Source of the DNA: Bacteroidota bacterium
Lineage (GTDB): Bacteria > Bacteroidota > Bacteroidia > UKL13-3
Assembly: GCA_027484685.1 (NCBI GenBank)
Contig: JAIXSO010000052.1
Span: 85,409 to 149,408, forward strand
Direction of reading: 5' to 3'
Length of the DNA: 64,000 nt
The notes below the pieces were generated by a model. The model was not told the DNA's origin. It saw nothing but the letters and a program-made list of their open reading frames with translations, and searched no databases. A program made the translations under genes and the position numbers. Below, in pieces: positions 26,014 to 34,209 of the stretch (its first letter is position 1; each line of letters opens with the position of its first letter).

Positions 26014-26985
26014 TTGAGTCAGATAGATATAATAAAACAACCAATAGCCAATGAATTAAGCTTATTTGAAAATAAGTTTAAACAAGCTATGAAAAGTAAC
26101 GTGGCTTTGCTTGATACCATTATGACTTACATTGTTAAGCGAAAAGGTAAGCAGGTTAGGCCTATGTTTGTGTTTTATTGTGCTAAACTGTTTGACAATG
26201 TAAATGATGCTACTTATCGTGGAGCAAGTTTGGTGGAGCTTTTGCATACCGCTACCTTGGTTCACGATGATGTAGTTGATGATAGCGATGAACGCAGAGG
26301 TTTTTTTAGTATCAATGCGCTTTGGAAAAATAAAATTGCGGTTTTAGTTGGCGATTATTTGCTATCTAAAGGATTATTGCTAGCAGTTAAAAATAAAGAT
26401 TTTAATTTATTAGAAATAGTTAGCACTGCTGTGGAGCAAATGAGCGAAGGCGAACTTTTACAAATTGAGAAAGCCAGAAACTTAAACCTTTCGGAAGAAG
26501 TATATTACGATATAATTCGTAAAAAAACTGCTTCTTTAATTGCTTCGTGCTGTGCAATGGGAGCGGCAAGCGCAGGTGCTAATACAGAAGAAGTGGAGCA
26601 AATGCGTTTGTTTGGCGAATACATTGGTATTGCTTTTCAAATTAAAGACGATTTGCTTGATTATGGAGATGACGATATAGGTAAACCAACAGGAATTGAT
26701 TTAAAAGAGAAAAAATTAACGTTACCAATTATCTATACTATTAATAATGCAGACAAGGCAACGCGTAATTATATTATTAACTCTATAAAGAACCATAATA
26801 CAGATAAAAAACGTGTAGCTGAGGTTATTAAATACGTAAATGAGCATGATGGCATTGCTTATACTCGTAAAGCTATGATTGATTACAAAGAAAAGGCTTT
26901 GGCTATTTTAGCTAATCATCCTAACCGCGAAATTGCCAATAAACTGTCAATGTTAGTCGAATACATTATTGATAGGAAAAACTAA
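26014..26985 (+). CDS. Polyprenyl diphosphate synthase (trans type)
   Basis: 323 residues, assigned a TTG start because the next ATG would remove the first 25 family-like residues (SQIDIIKQPIANEL). It extends allylic diphosphates with IPP. The first Asp-rich motif is 'LVHDDVVDDSDERRG' (Asp85, 86, 89) and the second 'FQIKDDLLDYGDD' (Asp212, 213, 216). Before the first motif 'ELLHTATLVHDD' lacks bulky aromatic blockers, as expected for medium- to long-chain (octaprenyl/solanesyl-like) enzymes that make quinone tails. It follows malic enzyme by 22 bases. Its stop codon overlaps the stop of the convergent kinase gene. Confidence 0.92.
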   Translation: MSQIDIIKQPIANELSLFENKFKQAMKSNVALLDTIMTYIVKRKGKQVRPMFVFYCAKLFDNVNDATYRGASLVELLHTATLVHDDVVDDSDERRGFFSINALWKNKIAVLVGDYLLSKGLLLAVKNKDFNLLEIVSTAVEQMSEGELLQIEKARNLNLSEEVYYDIIRKKTASLIASCCAMGAASAGANTEEVEQMRLFGEYIGIAFQIKDDLLDYGDDDIGKPTGIDLKEKKLTLPIIYTINNADKATRNYIINSIKNHNTDKKRVAEVIKYVNEHDGIAYTRKAMIDYKEKALAILANHPNREIANKLSMLVEYIIDRKN

Positions 26986-28700
26986 GCTTTATTTAAAGTT
27001 ACAGTAAAAGTACTGCCAATTCCTACAGTACTTTCTACTTTTATGGAACCGCCTTGCGCTTCTACAAACTCTTTGCTTATGGCTAATCCTAAGCCAGTTC
27101 CCTCAGATTTGTTGTTTGGAATTCTAAAGTATTTATCGAAAATTTTGTTGGTATATTCAGGCGCAATCCCTTGTCCATTATCGGTAATTATATAGTTTAC
27201 CGATTGCTCCAAGGTTTCTATCTTCACAATAATTGAGCTATTTTCTCCCGAATATCTTATGGCGTTTGACAACAAATTGGTTAAAACCCACGCTGTTTTT
27301 TCATTATCTGCCATCACATAAATAGGATTTTCTGGAATGTTTTTTTGTAGTTCTATTTGTTTTTGCTCTGCTTGGGTTTTTACAGCATCAATGGCATATT
27401 GTAAAATAGATTGTGCATCATTTTTAGCAATATTTAACTGAATATTACCACTTTCTACCTGGGTCATATTTAGCAATTCACCAGTAATTTTTAACAACCT
27501 ATTGGTATCATCGTTAATGCTACTTAGTAAGCTTTTTTGCTCCTCATTTAGTAGTCCAACTTTGTTATTATCCAATAATTGTAAACTCATTTTTATAGCA
27601 GCAATAGGCGTTTTAAACTCATGCGATACAGTTGAAATAAAGTTGGTTTTAGCAAAATCTAACTCTTTGTATTCAGTAACATTGCGTAATATAATTACGT
27701 GTCCAATGGTTTTTTCTTCTTGTTCCCCAGTAGGCACAATAGTTATTTTAAAATTTTCCTTTTCAAAATAACTTTCCTTATTGTTAGCAAAAATTTTAAG
27801 TATTTTTTGTTTTTCGGAACTTTCAATTTCCAAATTTTTAATCAATAAGCGTATCAAATCATTTTGCACAGCCAGTTTTAATGCATTGCAACCAATTAAT
27901 TTTGATTCAGTTATTCCAATTATTTTGATGGCTTCTTCGTTTGCAAAAATAATTTCCCAGTTTTCATCTAATCCAATAATTGGATCATTCATGTTGTTAA
28001 TGAGCGTTTCAATGCGTTTTTTGCTCATCATAATTTTAGCTAAGTTACTTTCATTATACTCCTGTAACTTTTGAGCCATGGTATTAAACGATTGCGCCAA
28101 TTCTTTAAATTCGCCATGATTATCAAAATGTATGCGCTCATCATAGTTTTCGGAAGCTATTTGCTTAATACTATCAGTAAGTCGTTTTATAGGATTAGCA
28201 ATGTATGATGGCAAATTTATAAACAAGCCTAAAGCAATTATAAAACACAAAGTACTTGCAATTGCTATCCAAAATGTAGCTATTTCTGCTGTTTGTTTAG
28301 CCATTAAATTTTTCTTTTCAATGGCATTCATATTAACATCCATAACTTGGTAAATAAGTTGTCTCAACTTACTTTTTAGCTGCACGCTGTCAGGTTTCAT
28401 TTTAAGCAACTCAAATACATTGCGAACCATTTGAGTACTCTCTTTTTCGCCTTTTTCGGTAATATTGGCTTCTTGAAGTTTTAAATTTGCTTCAAACGAA
28501 TCAATTAAATCTACATTATTACTATCCAAATAAACCAACATTTTACCAGTATATTCTAAAGTATTGTAGTTGGCTCGTAATATATTTTCAGTATCGCTTT
28601 TTAATAAATTTACATAATGCGCACTTACTGCACCAAGTAAAATAATTAGTGCAAATAAAAGGCCTATTCCAAGCGTTAGTTTTGTTTTTATTTTGATCAA
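26982..28700 (-). CDS. HAMP-PAS sensor histidine kinase, kdp-type
   Basis: 572 residues. Two membrane segments (about 8-28 and 142-165) flank a helical sensor region of about 115 residues. Then come HAMP (about 165-215), PAS (about 225-345), HisKA with His360 ('STVSHEFKTPIAAIK') and HATPase with 'NLLSNAIRYSG', 'ITDNGQGIAPE' and 'KSEGTGLGLAIS'. It is an inner-membrane two-component sensor. From memory, kinases with this N terminus ('TKLTLGIGLLF', 'NYNTLEYTGKML') sit at the end of Bacteroidota kdp loci, after kdpD. No response regulator is adjacent. The last codon overlaps the end of the polyprenyl synthase gene (26982-26985). Confidence 0.88.
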   Translation of the reverse strand: MIKIKTKLTLGIGLLFALIILLGAVSAHYVNLLKSDTENILRANYNTLEYTGKMLVYLDSNNVDLIDSFEANLKLQEANITEKGEKESTQMVRNVFELLKMKPDSVQLKSKLRQLIYQVMDVNMNAIEKKNLMAKQTAEIATFWIAIASTLCFIIALGLFINLPSYIANPIKRLTDSIKQIASENYDERIHFDNHGEFKELAQSFNTMAQKLQEYNESNLAKIMMSKKRIETLINNMNDPIIGLDENWEIIFANEEAIKIIGITESKLIGCNALKLAVQNDLIRLLIKNLEIESSEKQKILKIFANNKESYFEKENFKITIVPTGEQEEKTIGHVIILRNVTEYKELDFAKTNFISTVSHEFKTPIAAIKMSLQLLDNNKVGLLNEEQKSLLSSINDDTNRLLKITGELLNMTQVESGNIQLNIAKNDAQSILQYAIDAVKTQAEQKQIELQKNIPENPIYVMADNEKTAWVLTNLLSNAIRYSGENSSIIVKIETLEQSVNYIITDNGQGIAPEYTNKIFDKYFRIPNNKSEGTGLGLAISKEFVEAQGGSIKVESTVGIGSTFTVTLNKA

Positions 28701-28791
28701 AATAAATAATTACGAAATTTTATTCAATATTCGATTTTATTATCCAAGATGAAAAATAAATTTACCCCATAATGATTCAAACAATTGAATG

Positions 28792-30168
28792 TTACAATCT
28801 AAATAACATGGCTAAAATAATTCTATCTTCTGATTTTACTAAATCAGGTCTCCAATTTGGATCTAACGTAGAGGTTGTGAAACCAGTTTGGGAAGTAACA
28901 CCACCTTTACCAGCAAAATAAGGCACACTTGATTCTCTATGAACATATTCTATTCTAAAAGTAATACTTTGATTTGGCATAAAATCTATATTGGTTGAAT
29001 AGTCAAAACCCTCAAATTTATCGCCAGGATTGGCACTAAAAGGAAACGCACCTTCAGTTTTTGTTGGATCATTAGGATTTGGAAGTGGACTTGCTTGTCC
29101 TGTTGGATACAGTACCAAATACCTGCCAGGATTGGTCATATAACCGCCTCCTACTGTCCAAGCAATTTTGTTTTTTGCAAACCAAATTCTGTTGTAAAAC
29201 ATAGCGCTTGCAAAATATTGTGCAGGTCCTTCTGTAGCATTTCCGTCTGAAAATCCGTTAACTCCTCCTCCTTTTTCAAACCCCAAATCACCTGTTAATG
29301 AGAAAGCCATTCTGCTAATTCCTCTTGATTCAGGTTTATTGAAGTAACGTAACAACAAACTGTTATCTGAATGAAAACGTATGCGTTCTTTAATGCCACC
29401 TGCATCAGTTCCATAATAGTTATTAGTTAATACTTTTAAATTACTATTGGAGCTCATGTAAGTAATGTTTCCACCAATACCAGGCATGGCGTTAAACTTA
29501 CCATAACTTTGCCAGCCATTAATAATCCAAGGTTCTATTTTCCAGTTTTTGTTTGGATGAATTTGAATACGCAATCCATTAAAAAACCAAGGTGTATTAT
29601 CGGAAGTAAATGACGCTTGGTATTCCCAATTCTCTTGTTGGTAATAAGAATTTAAACCAATGTATGACATGAACATACCTGCATCTATATTGATTCCATT
29701 CCATTTGTCAAAATGATAACCTGCATAAGCTTCACTCAAATAACGGTAAACATCGGCCAATTTGTATTGGCCTCTGTATGGACTTAAATCGTTACGAGGA
29801 ACTACAATAGAACGAGTTCCAAACTGAGTCATAAAACGTGCTCTGGCATTTTTATAATTAAAGTCGCCACCAAAATGCAAAGCTGATAGCTGAACTTCAT
29901 TATTACGGGCTAGTGCGGTAGAACCAACTACTGTATTATCGTTTGGATTATTAAATGAATAAGTGTAGTTTATATCCATCAAAACACTTGGTGTGAAAAA
30001 AGGCATGTTTTTAAATACTGACGAATCTCTTCTATCGTTTCCGTTTTGCCAAGAGGCATCTATTCCTTCAAAAGGCTCTCCTTTTTGTTGCGCTTTGGCG
30101 CTTTGAGCATTAATTAATTGTAGCGAAGTAAAAGTTAAAGCTACATATACTACTTTGGTAATTTTCAT
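28792..30168 (-). CDS. Outer-membrane porin of the Bbp2/OmpL-like type
   Basis: 458 residues. A signal peptide (MKITKVVYVALTFTSLQLINA) precedes a barrel of roughly 430 residues. Recognisable segments are 'DINYTYSFNNPND', 'NEVQLSALHFGGDFNYKN', 'AYAGYHFDKWNGINIDAGMF', 'GLRIQIHPNKNWKIEPWIIN', and the final 'DRIILAMLFRL' with a terminal hydrophobic residue. Proteins like this are annotated as putative beta-barrel porin-2 and, as I recall, are encoded right after kdpC in Bacteroidota potassium-pump loci. Here the gene lies between a kinase and a KdpF-like gene, with no kdpA, kdpB or kdpC between. Confidence 0.82.
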   Translation of the reverse strand: MKITKVVYVALTFTSLQLINAQSAKAQQKGEPFEGIDASWQNGNDRRDSSVFKNMPFFTPSVLMDINYTYSFNNPNDNTVVGSTALARNNEVQLSALHFGGDFNYKNARARFMTQFGTRSIVVPRNDLSPYRGQYKLADVYRYLSEAYAGYHFDKWNGINIDAGMFMSYIGLNSYYQQENWEYQASFTSDNTPWFFNGLRIQIHPNKNWKIEPWIINGWQSYGKFNAMPGIGGNITYMSSNSNLKVLTNNYYGTDAGGIKERIRFHSDNSLLLRYFNKPESRGISRMAFSLTGDLGFEKGGGVNGFSDGNATEGPAQYFASAMFYNRIWFAKNKIAWTVGGGYMTNPGRYLVLYPTGQASPLPNPNDPTKTEGAFPFSANPGDKFEGFDYSTNIDFMPNQSITFRIEYVHRESSVPYFAGKGGVTSQTGFTTSTLDPNWRPDLVKSEDRIILAMLFRL

Positions 30169-30319
30169 TTATATTTATTTATTAAATAGTTGATTTGATA
30201 AGTGTTAAAAACAATGTTGTGCTTTGATATTTATTGTCGGTAAAATTTTATATCGAGGTTATTATGGAGCTTTTCCTTTTCAAGAAATGCACGTTTTACA
30301 TTATCATAATTTTTTCTAA

Positions 30320-30403
30320 TTAAATTTGATCGAACCATTGAATTGATTTGTAAAACAAACCGAAAAACAAAAGGCCAATAATGGTTAAAATGATTGCTTC
30401 CAT
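30320..30403 (-). CDS. kdpF: KdpF-like 27-residue membrane peptide
   Basis: A very short gene: start ATG at 30403-30401, stop TAA at 30322-30320, 27 residues beginning MEAIILTIIGLLFFGLFY and ending in SIQWFDQI. It is one hydrophobic helix with a charged tail. From memory it matches the small peptide placed before kdpA in Bacteroidota and annotated as K+-transporting ATPase subunit F. It starts 5 bases after the stop of the 97-residue protein upstream, the spacing expected for a translated operon member. Usually kdpA follows at once. Here the next gene is the porin, 151 bases away, so the peptide seems to have lost its pump. A longer open frame on the same strand (30231-30419) overlaps it and reads less like a protein. 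Confidence 0.68.
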   Translation of the reverse strand: MEAIILTIIGLLFFGLFYKSIQWFDQI

Positions 30404-30408
30404 AATTA

Positions 30409-30702
30409 TTAAACTCCACAACTATTAACTTGTAAATCGTACTCGTTTTTAAGTGAATTTGGCATCATCTCAAAAATTTTATTACTTAATTCATCGTGTT
30501 TATCTAATACACGCGAAAGTGAATATACAAACACGTTAGAGACTGCATTTTTAATTAAATTATTTCCTGAGTGGAATAGCTTATCAGCTACTAACAAACA
30601 TTTATTAGCTCTGTTAAATTTGCCTTGAACCATAAAATCAATTGTTATATCAGCAAATCGTTGCATTGCTTTATACAGGTTTTTCGAATTTTGTGTTTTC
30701 AT
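30409..30702 (-). CDS. Small conserved protein next to kdpF
   Basis: 97 residues from the ATG at 30702 (MKTQNSKNLYKAMQRF); eleven codons upstream in the same frame are AT-rich and less convincing. It is soluble and helical, with no signal or membrane segment. Visible stretches are 'MQRFADITIDFMVQGKFNRA', 'LFHSGNNLIKNAVSNVFVYS' and 'MMPNSLKNEYDLQVNSCGV'. From memory, proteins of this kind (ending in 'LP.SL..EY..Q...SG') are found just upstream of kdpF in many Bacteroidota, but no function is known to me. The gene lies 5 bases before the KdpF-like gene, which supports that link. Confidence 0.72.
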   Translation of the reverse strand: MKTQNSKNLYKAMQRFADITIDFMVQGKFNRANKCLLVADKLFHSGNNLIKNAVSNVFVYSLSRVLDKHDELSNKIFEMMPNSLKNEYDLQVNSCGV

Positions 30703-30813
30703 TTTTTGAATACTTATTTGATAGTATTTACTCAAATAGTATTCCTATTGGCACAGATTGGATATAACGATTAGATTACTAGCTTTTTGCGCGCTTTTTT
30801 AAAAATTAGGCAT

Positions 30814-30842
30814 AAAAAAACCCTATCGTTTTGATAGGGTTT
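30814..30842 (-). terminator. Intrinsic terminator of the 30877 gene
   Basis: A 10-base perfect stem (30818-30827 with 30833-30842) with a GTTTT centre and a T run on the minus strand. It stands about 35 bases after the stop of the T9SS cargo gene and separates that gene from the kdp-like group. Confidence 0.75.
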
Positions 30843-30876
30843 GTATGTTGTTTTGATAGGGAGTACATTATTTATA

Positions 30877-32265
30877 TTAGCGGGCAGCATTTTTTACGAT
30901 CTTACTTTTAGAAACCTTGTCATCATCAGAGGTAAGGTATAAAAAATAAATGCCATCTTTTATTTCACTTAAATCAATTCTTGAAATGCTGTTAGACGAT
31001 TGTTCAATTGCAATATTACCAAATAGATCATACACTTTAAATGCTTTAATAACCTTGTTAGATTCCAAGTTTATTGCACCAGTAGTTGGATTTGGATATA
31101 AAATATTTTTAAATTCATTTAGTTCGGATACAGAATTTATTGTACTGTTTGAATAATAATATTCAGCTTTTTCTTTGTTTACCCAAACATTATTAATAAA
31201 TTCTTTGCTAATCATTAGTTTTGGAATATTAACAAATGAATAGTATTGTAATTTCTCACTTAATCTTGGATATAATATATTGTTAATCAAATAACCATTA
31301 TTGTAAGTCCAACTAGTATTGCTCGTGCTAACCCATTGTTGATTATTATAATTATAAATATTTTCCTCAATGAAATTCCCTGTAGGATCGAAAGTTTTTT
31401 CTGTCTTGATAGCATTCTGCCATTTATTCGTAACCGAGTCCCAATCTCTGTAATTAATTAGTGAGCTGCATTGATTAATTGATAAATAACTACTTTGATT
31501 TTTTGAATTTAATACCCATCTCGAGTTTTCGTAATTGTATATGAATTCTGTGACTGGGTTTTCATTTACGTCTAAGGTCACTTCTCTTTTTTGCCATGCT
31601 ATAAAACTCATTTTTTGATTATCCCACCTACTTGATATTTTATTATACTTTCTCATAGTTGAATCATAAATATTCTCCTCCAATGTATTATTAGTCCAAA
31701 CACTATCAGCCTTATTCCATCCATAACTTAATATACTTTTCAATTTATTGCTATTGAAATAATCGTAGTCATATCTGCTCTTTATAAAAAAGCCATAACT
31801 TGTTGTCTCATATTGCCTTGATTTTAAATTTCCTAATGAATCATAAAAAAATATACCAATGGATGAAGTATTAACTTCATTTGTTTTTGAATTCCATACA
31901 GTTAACTCCTCTTTACTTTTTTTGTTAAGTAAGTTGTATTCATACGAATAATTATTCATTTTTTGCCATGTTTTGAGTGAATCATTCCATCCAAAACGTG
32001 TCTCACTTACTACATATCCATTGTTATTATAAATAAATATATCTTTCAATTTTTCAACTTTACTATTATTGTTTAAATCAAATCGCTCAATAATGGTACT
32101 ATCTAATTTTAACTTTGTTATTTTTTTCTCAGTGTCTCCAGCTGTATTGATGGTGGGGTTTGAAACAAGCGTTTGTGCTCTTGTTAAATTGCTTAAAAGT
32201 ATAGTCAGTAAGCAGGTAATAAGCATGATGTTGTTATTTGATTTTTGTAAGAGTTTTAATTCCAT
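30877..32265 (-). CDS. T9SS type A cargo protein of unknown function
   Basis: 462 residues from the ATG at 32265. A signal segment (about 12-30, 'IMLITCLLTILLSNLTRAQ') is followed by repeated 'YxYxNxxWxxxxxxxxxYDxxGN'-like stretches, for example 'YDSLGNLKSRQYE' and 'FDPTGNFIEENIYNYNN', rich in Trp and Asn. A type A T9SS sorting domain ends the protein ('NILYPNPTTGAINLES', 'FKVYDLFGN', 'IDLSEIKDGIYFLYL'). It is exported through the outer membrane. The repeats recall YD-like wall-protein repeats, but no enzyme motif is visible and no function can be given. The terminator at 30814-30842 closes the gene. Confidence 0.82.
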   Translation of the reverse strand: MELKLLQKSNNNIMLITCLLTILLSNLTRAQTLVSNPTINTAGDTEKKITKLKLDSTIIERFDLNNNSKVEKLKDIFIYNNNGYVVSETRFGWNDSLKTWQKMNNYSYEYNLLNKKSKEELTVWNSKTNEVNTSSIGIFFYDSLGNLKSRQYETTSYGFFIKSRYDYDYFNSNKLKSILSYGWNKADSVWTNNTLEENIYDSTMRKYNKISSRWDNQKMSFIAWQKREVTLDVNENPVTEFIYNYENSRWVLNSKNQSSYLSINQCSSLINYRDWDSVTNKWQNAIKTEKTFDPTGNFIEENIYNYNNQQWVSTSNTSWTYNNGYLINNILYPRLSEKLQYYSFVNIPKLMISKEFINNVWVNKEKAEYYYSNSTINSVSELNEFKNILYPNPTTGAINLESNKVIKAFKVYDLFGNIAIEQSSNSISRIDLSEIKDGIYFLYLTSDDDKVSKSKIVKNAAR

Positions 32266-32346
32266 AAACAAATCTATTGTTTATTTTTAACACTAAAAAT
32301 AATTAATCGAATAAACTATAATTAAGATATTATTTTATTAATAATG

Positions 32347-32354
32347 TATATTTG
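32347..32354 (+). promoter_or_regulatory. Promoter -7 box before ettA
   Basis: TATATTTG matches the TAnnTTTG box and lies 20 bases before the ettA start codon, giving a short leader. A clear TTG box about 19 bases upstream is not seen. Confidence 0.5.
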
Positions 32355-32374
32355 ATGCCCGAAACAAAACAAAC

Positions 32375-34048
32375 ATGTCAGATCATAAAATTATATTCTC
32401 CATGGCGGGTGTTAGCAAAACACATCCACCTCAAAAACAAGTACTTAAAAACATTTACCTTTCGTTTTTCTATGGTGCCAAAATTGGTGTTTTAGGTTTA
32501 AATGGTTCGGGTAAATCAAGTTTATTAAAAATTATTGCTGGAATTGATAAAAGTTTTCAAGGTGAAGTAGTTTTTGATAAAGATTATAAAATTGGTTTTT
32601 TAGAGCAAGAGCCAACTTTAGACGAAACCAAAACTGTGGTAGAATGTGTGAAAGAAGGTGTTAAACACATAACTGATTTACTGGAAGAGTTTGAAGAAAT
32701 TAATAACAAACTAGCCGACCCTAATTTGGATGGTGATGAAATGATGAAAATTTTGGATAGACAAGCTACAGTAATGGAATTGCTTGACCAAAACGATGCA
32801 TGGGAATTAGATACTAAATTAGAAAAAGCAATGGATGCATTGCGTTGTCCTGAGCCAGATCAAATGGTAAATGTACTTTCGGGTGGTGAACGCAGGCGTG
32901 TGGCTTTATGCCGTTTGTTATTAAGCAATCCTGATATTTTATTATTAGATGAACCTACCAATCACTTGGATGCTGAAAGTGTAGATTGGTTAGAACAATA
33001 TTTGAAAAATTTCCCAGGTACTGTTATTGCGGTAACGCATGATAGGTATTTCTTAGATAACGTAGCAGGTTGGATTTTAGAGTTAGATCGTGGCGAAGGA
33101 ATTCCATGGAAAGGAAATTACAGTAGCTGGTTAGAGCAAAAAGCCAACCGTTTAAAAGCTGAAGAAAAAGCTGAAGGCAAACGTGCCAAAGCTTTAGAGC
33201 GTGAGTTAGATTGGGTTCGTCAAGGTGCTAAAGGCCGTCAAACAAAGCAAAAAGCACGTTTGAATGCCTACGATAGAATGTTGGGTGAAGATCAAAAAGA
33301 AAAAGAACAAACTTTGGAATTGTTTATTCCTCCTGGACCACGTTTAGGCGATGTAGTAATAGAAGCACAAGGTGTAAGTAAATCTTATGGAAATAAACTA
33401 TTATATGAAAACCTTAATTTTAGTTTACCAAAAGGTGGAATTGTAGGAATTATTGGTCCAAATGGTGTGGGTAAAACTACTCTATTCCGCATGATGATGG
33501 GATTGGAACAACCTGATGCCGGAACATTTAAAGTAGGTGAAACTGTTAAAACAGCTTACGTTGACCAAAGCCATAAAGATTTATTGCCCGACAAAACTGT
33601 ATATGAAGTAATAAGTGGAGGAACAGATTTAATTCAGGTTGGAACCCAACAAGTGAATGCCAGAGCATACGTATCTAAATTTAATTTTGGAGGAAGCGAT
33701 CAAGGTAAAAAAGTAGGTGTGCTATCAGGTGGAGAGCGTAACCGCGTGCATTTAGCTATTACCTTAAAAGAAGGCGGAAACGTATTGTTGTTAGATGAGC
33801 CAACCAACGATATTGATGTAAACACATTGCGTGCATTGGAAGAAGCCATTGAAAACTTTGCTGGTTGTGTGGTAGTTATTTCCCATGATAGGTGGTTTAT
33901 TAACCGCATTGCAACGCATATTTTAGCATTTGAAGGAAACTCGCAAGTGTATTTCTTTGAAGGAGATTACAGCGCTTACGAAGAGAATAAAAAACAACGC
34001 TTAGGCGATTCTGCTCCGCATAGAGTTCGTTTTAAAAATATAAACTAG
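32375..34048 (+). CDS. ettA: Energy-dependent translational throttle protein (ABC-F)
   Basis: 557 residues, two ABC ATPase domains and no membrane part. First domain: Walker A 'GLNGSGKSS', signature 'VLSGGERRRVALCRLLL', Walker B 'ILLLDEPTNHLD'. Second domain: 'GPNGVGKTT', 'VLSGGERNRVHLAITL', 'VLLLDEPTNDID'. The linker between them ('ERELDWVRQGAKGRQTKQKA') is the ABC-F P-site tRNA-interacting motif. Length and order match EttA, which binds the ribosomal E site and slows the first peptide bond when ADP is high. It has a promoter-like box upstream and a strong terminator downstream, so it is probably a single-gene unit. Confidence 0.95.
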   Translation: MSDHKIIFSMAGVSKTHPPQKQVLKNIYLSFFYGAKIGVLGLNGSGKSSLLKIIAGIDKSFQGEVVFDKDYKIGFLEQEPTLDETKTVVECVKEGVKHITDLLEEFEEINNKLADPNLDGDEMMKILDRQATVMELLDQNDAWELDTKLEKAMDALRCPEPDQMVNVLSGGERRRVALCRLLLSNPDILLLDEPTNHLDAESVDWLEQYLKNFPGTVIAVTHDRYFLDNVAGWILELDRGEGIPWKGNYSSWLEQKANRLKAEEKAEGKRAKALERELDWVRQGAKGRQTKQKARLNAYDRMLGEDQKEKEQTLELFIPPGPRLGDVVIEAQGVSKSYGNKLLYENLNFSLPKGGIVGIIGPNGVGKTTLFRMMMGLEQPDAGTFKVGETVKTAYVDQSHKDLLPDKTVYEVISGGTDLIQVGTQQVNARAYVSKFNFGGSDQGKKVGVLSGGERNRVHLAITLKEGGNVLLLDEPTNDIDVNTLRALEEAIENFAGCVVVISHDRWFINRIATHILAFEGNSQVYFFEGDYSAYEENKKQRLGDSAPHRVRFKNIN

Positions 34049-34066
34049 GTTTAAAAAATAAAGTTT

Positions 34067-34098
34067 AAAGCCTTGCCAATATTTGGCAAGGCTTTTTT
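34067..34098 (+). terminator. Intrinsic terminator of ettA
   Basis: A 13-base perfect stem (34067-34079 with 34083-34095), a 3-base centre and six T in a row. It begins 19 bases after the ettA stop. Confidence 0.85.
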
Positions 34099-34209
34099 AT
34101 TGCTTTCATTTGAAAAACCCAACTACTTTGGGAACAGTACATGCAGATATTGAGTTATTAAAACACCTAAACCCAATGATTAAAGCTGAGTTTTATTTAT
34201 TGCAATAGG

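Noticed and set aside
30231..30419. 62-codon minus-strand open frame (begins M-E-F-N-N-Y-G)
   Set aside because: It overlaps the KdpF-like gene in another frame and has an Asn/His/Tyr-rich, non-protein-like composition. The 27-codon frame fits a known peptide pattern and the operon spacing.
30748..30765. TTGGCACAGATTGGAT, resembling a sigma-54 promoter
   Set aside because: The -12 GC is missing at the required distance from the GG. The site also points away from the kdp-like genes, towards a terminator.
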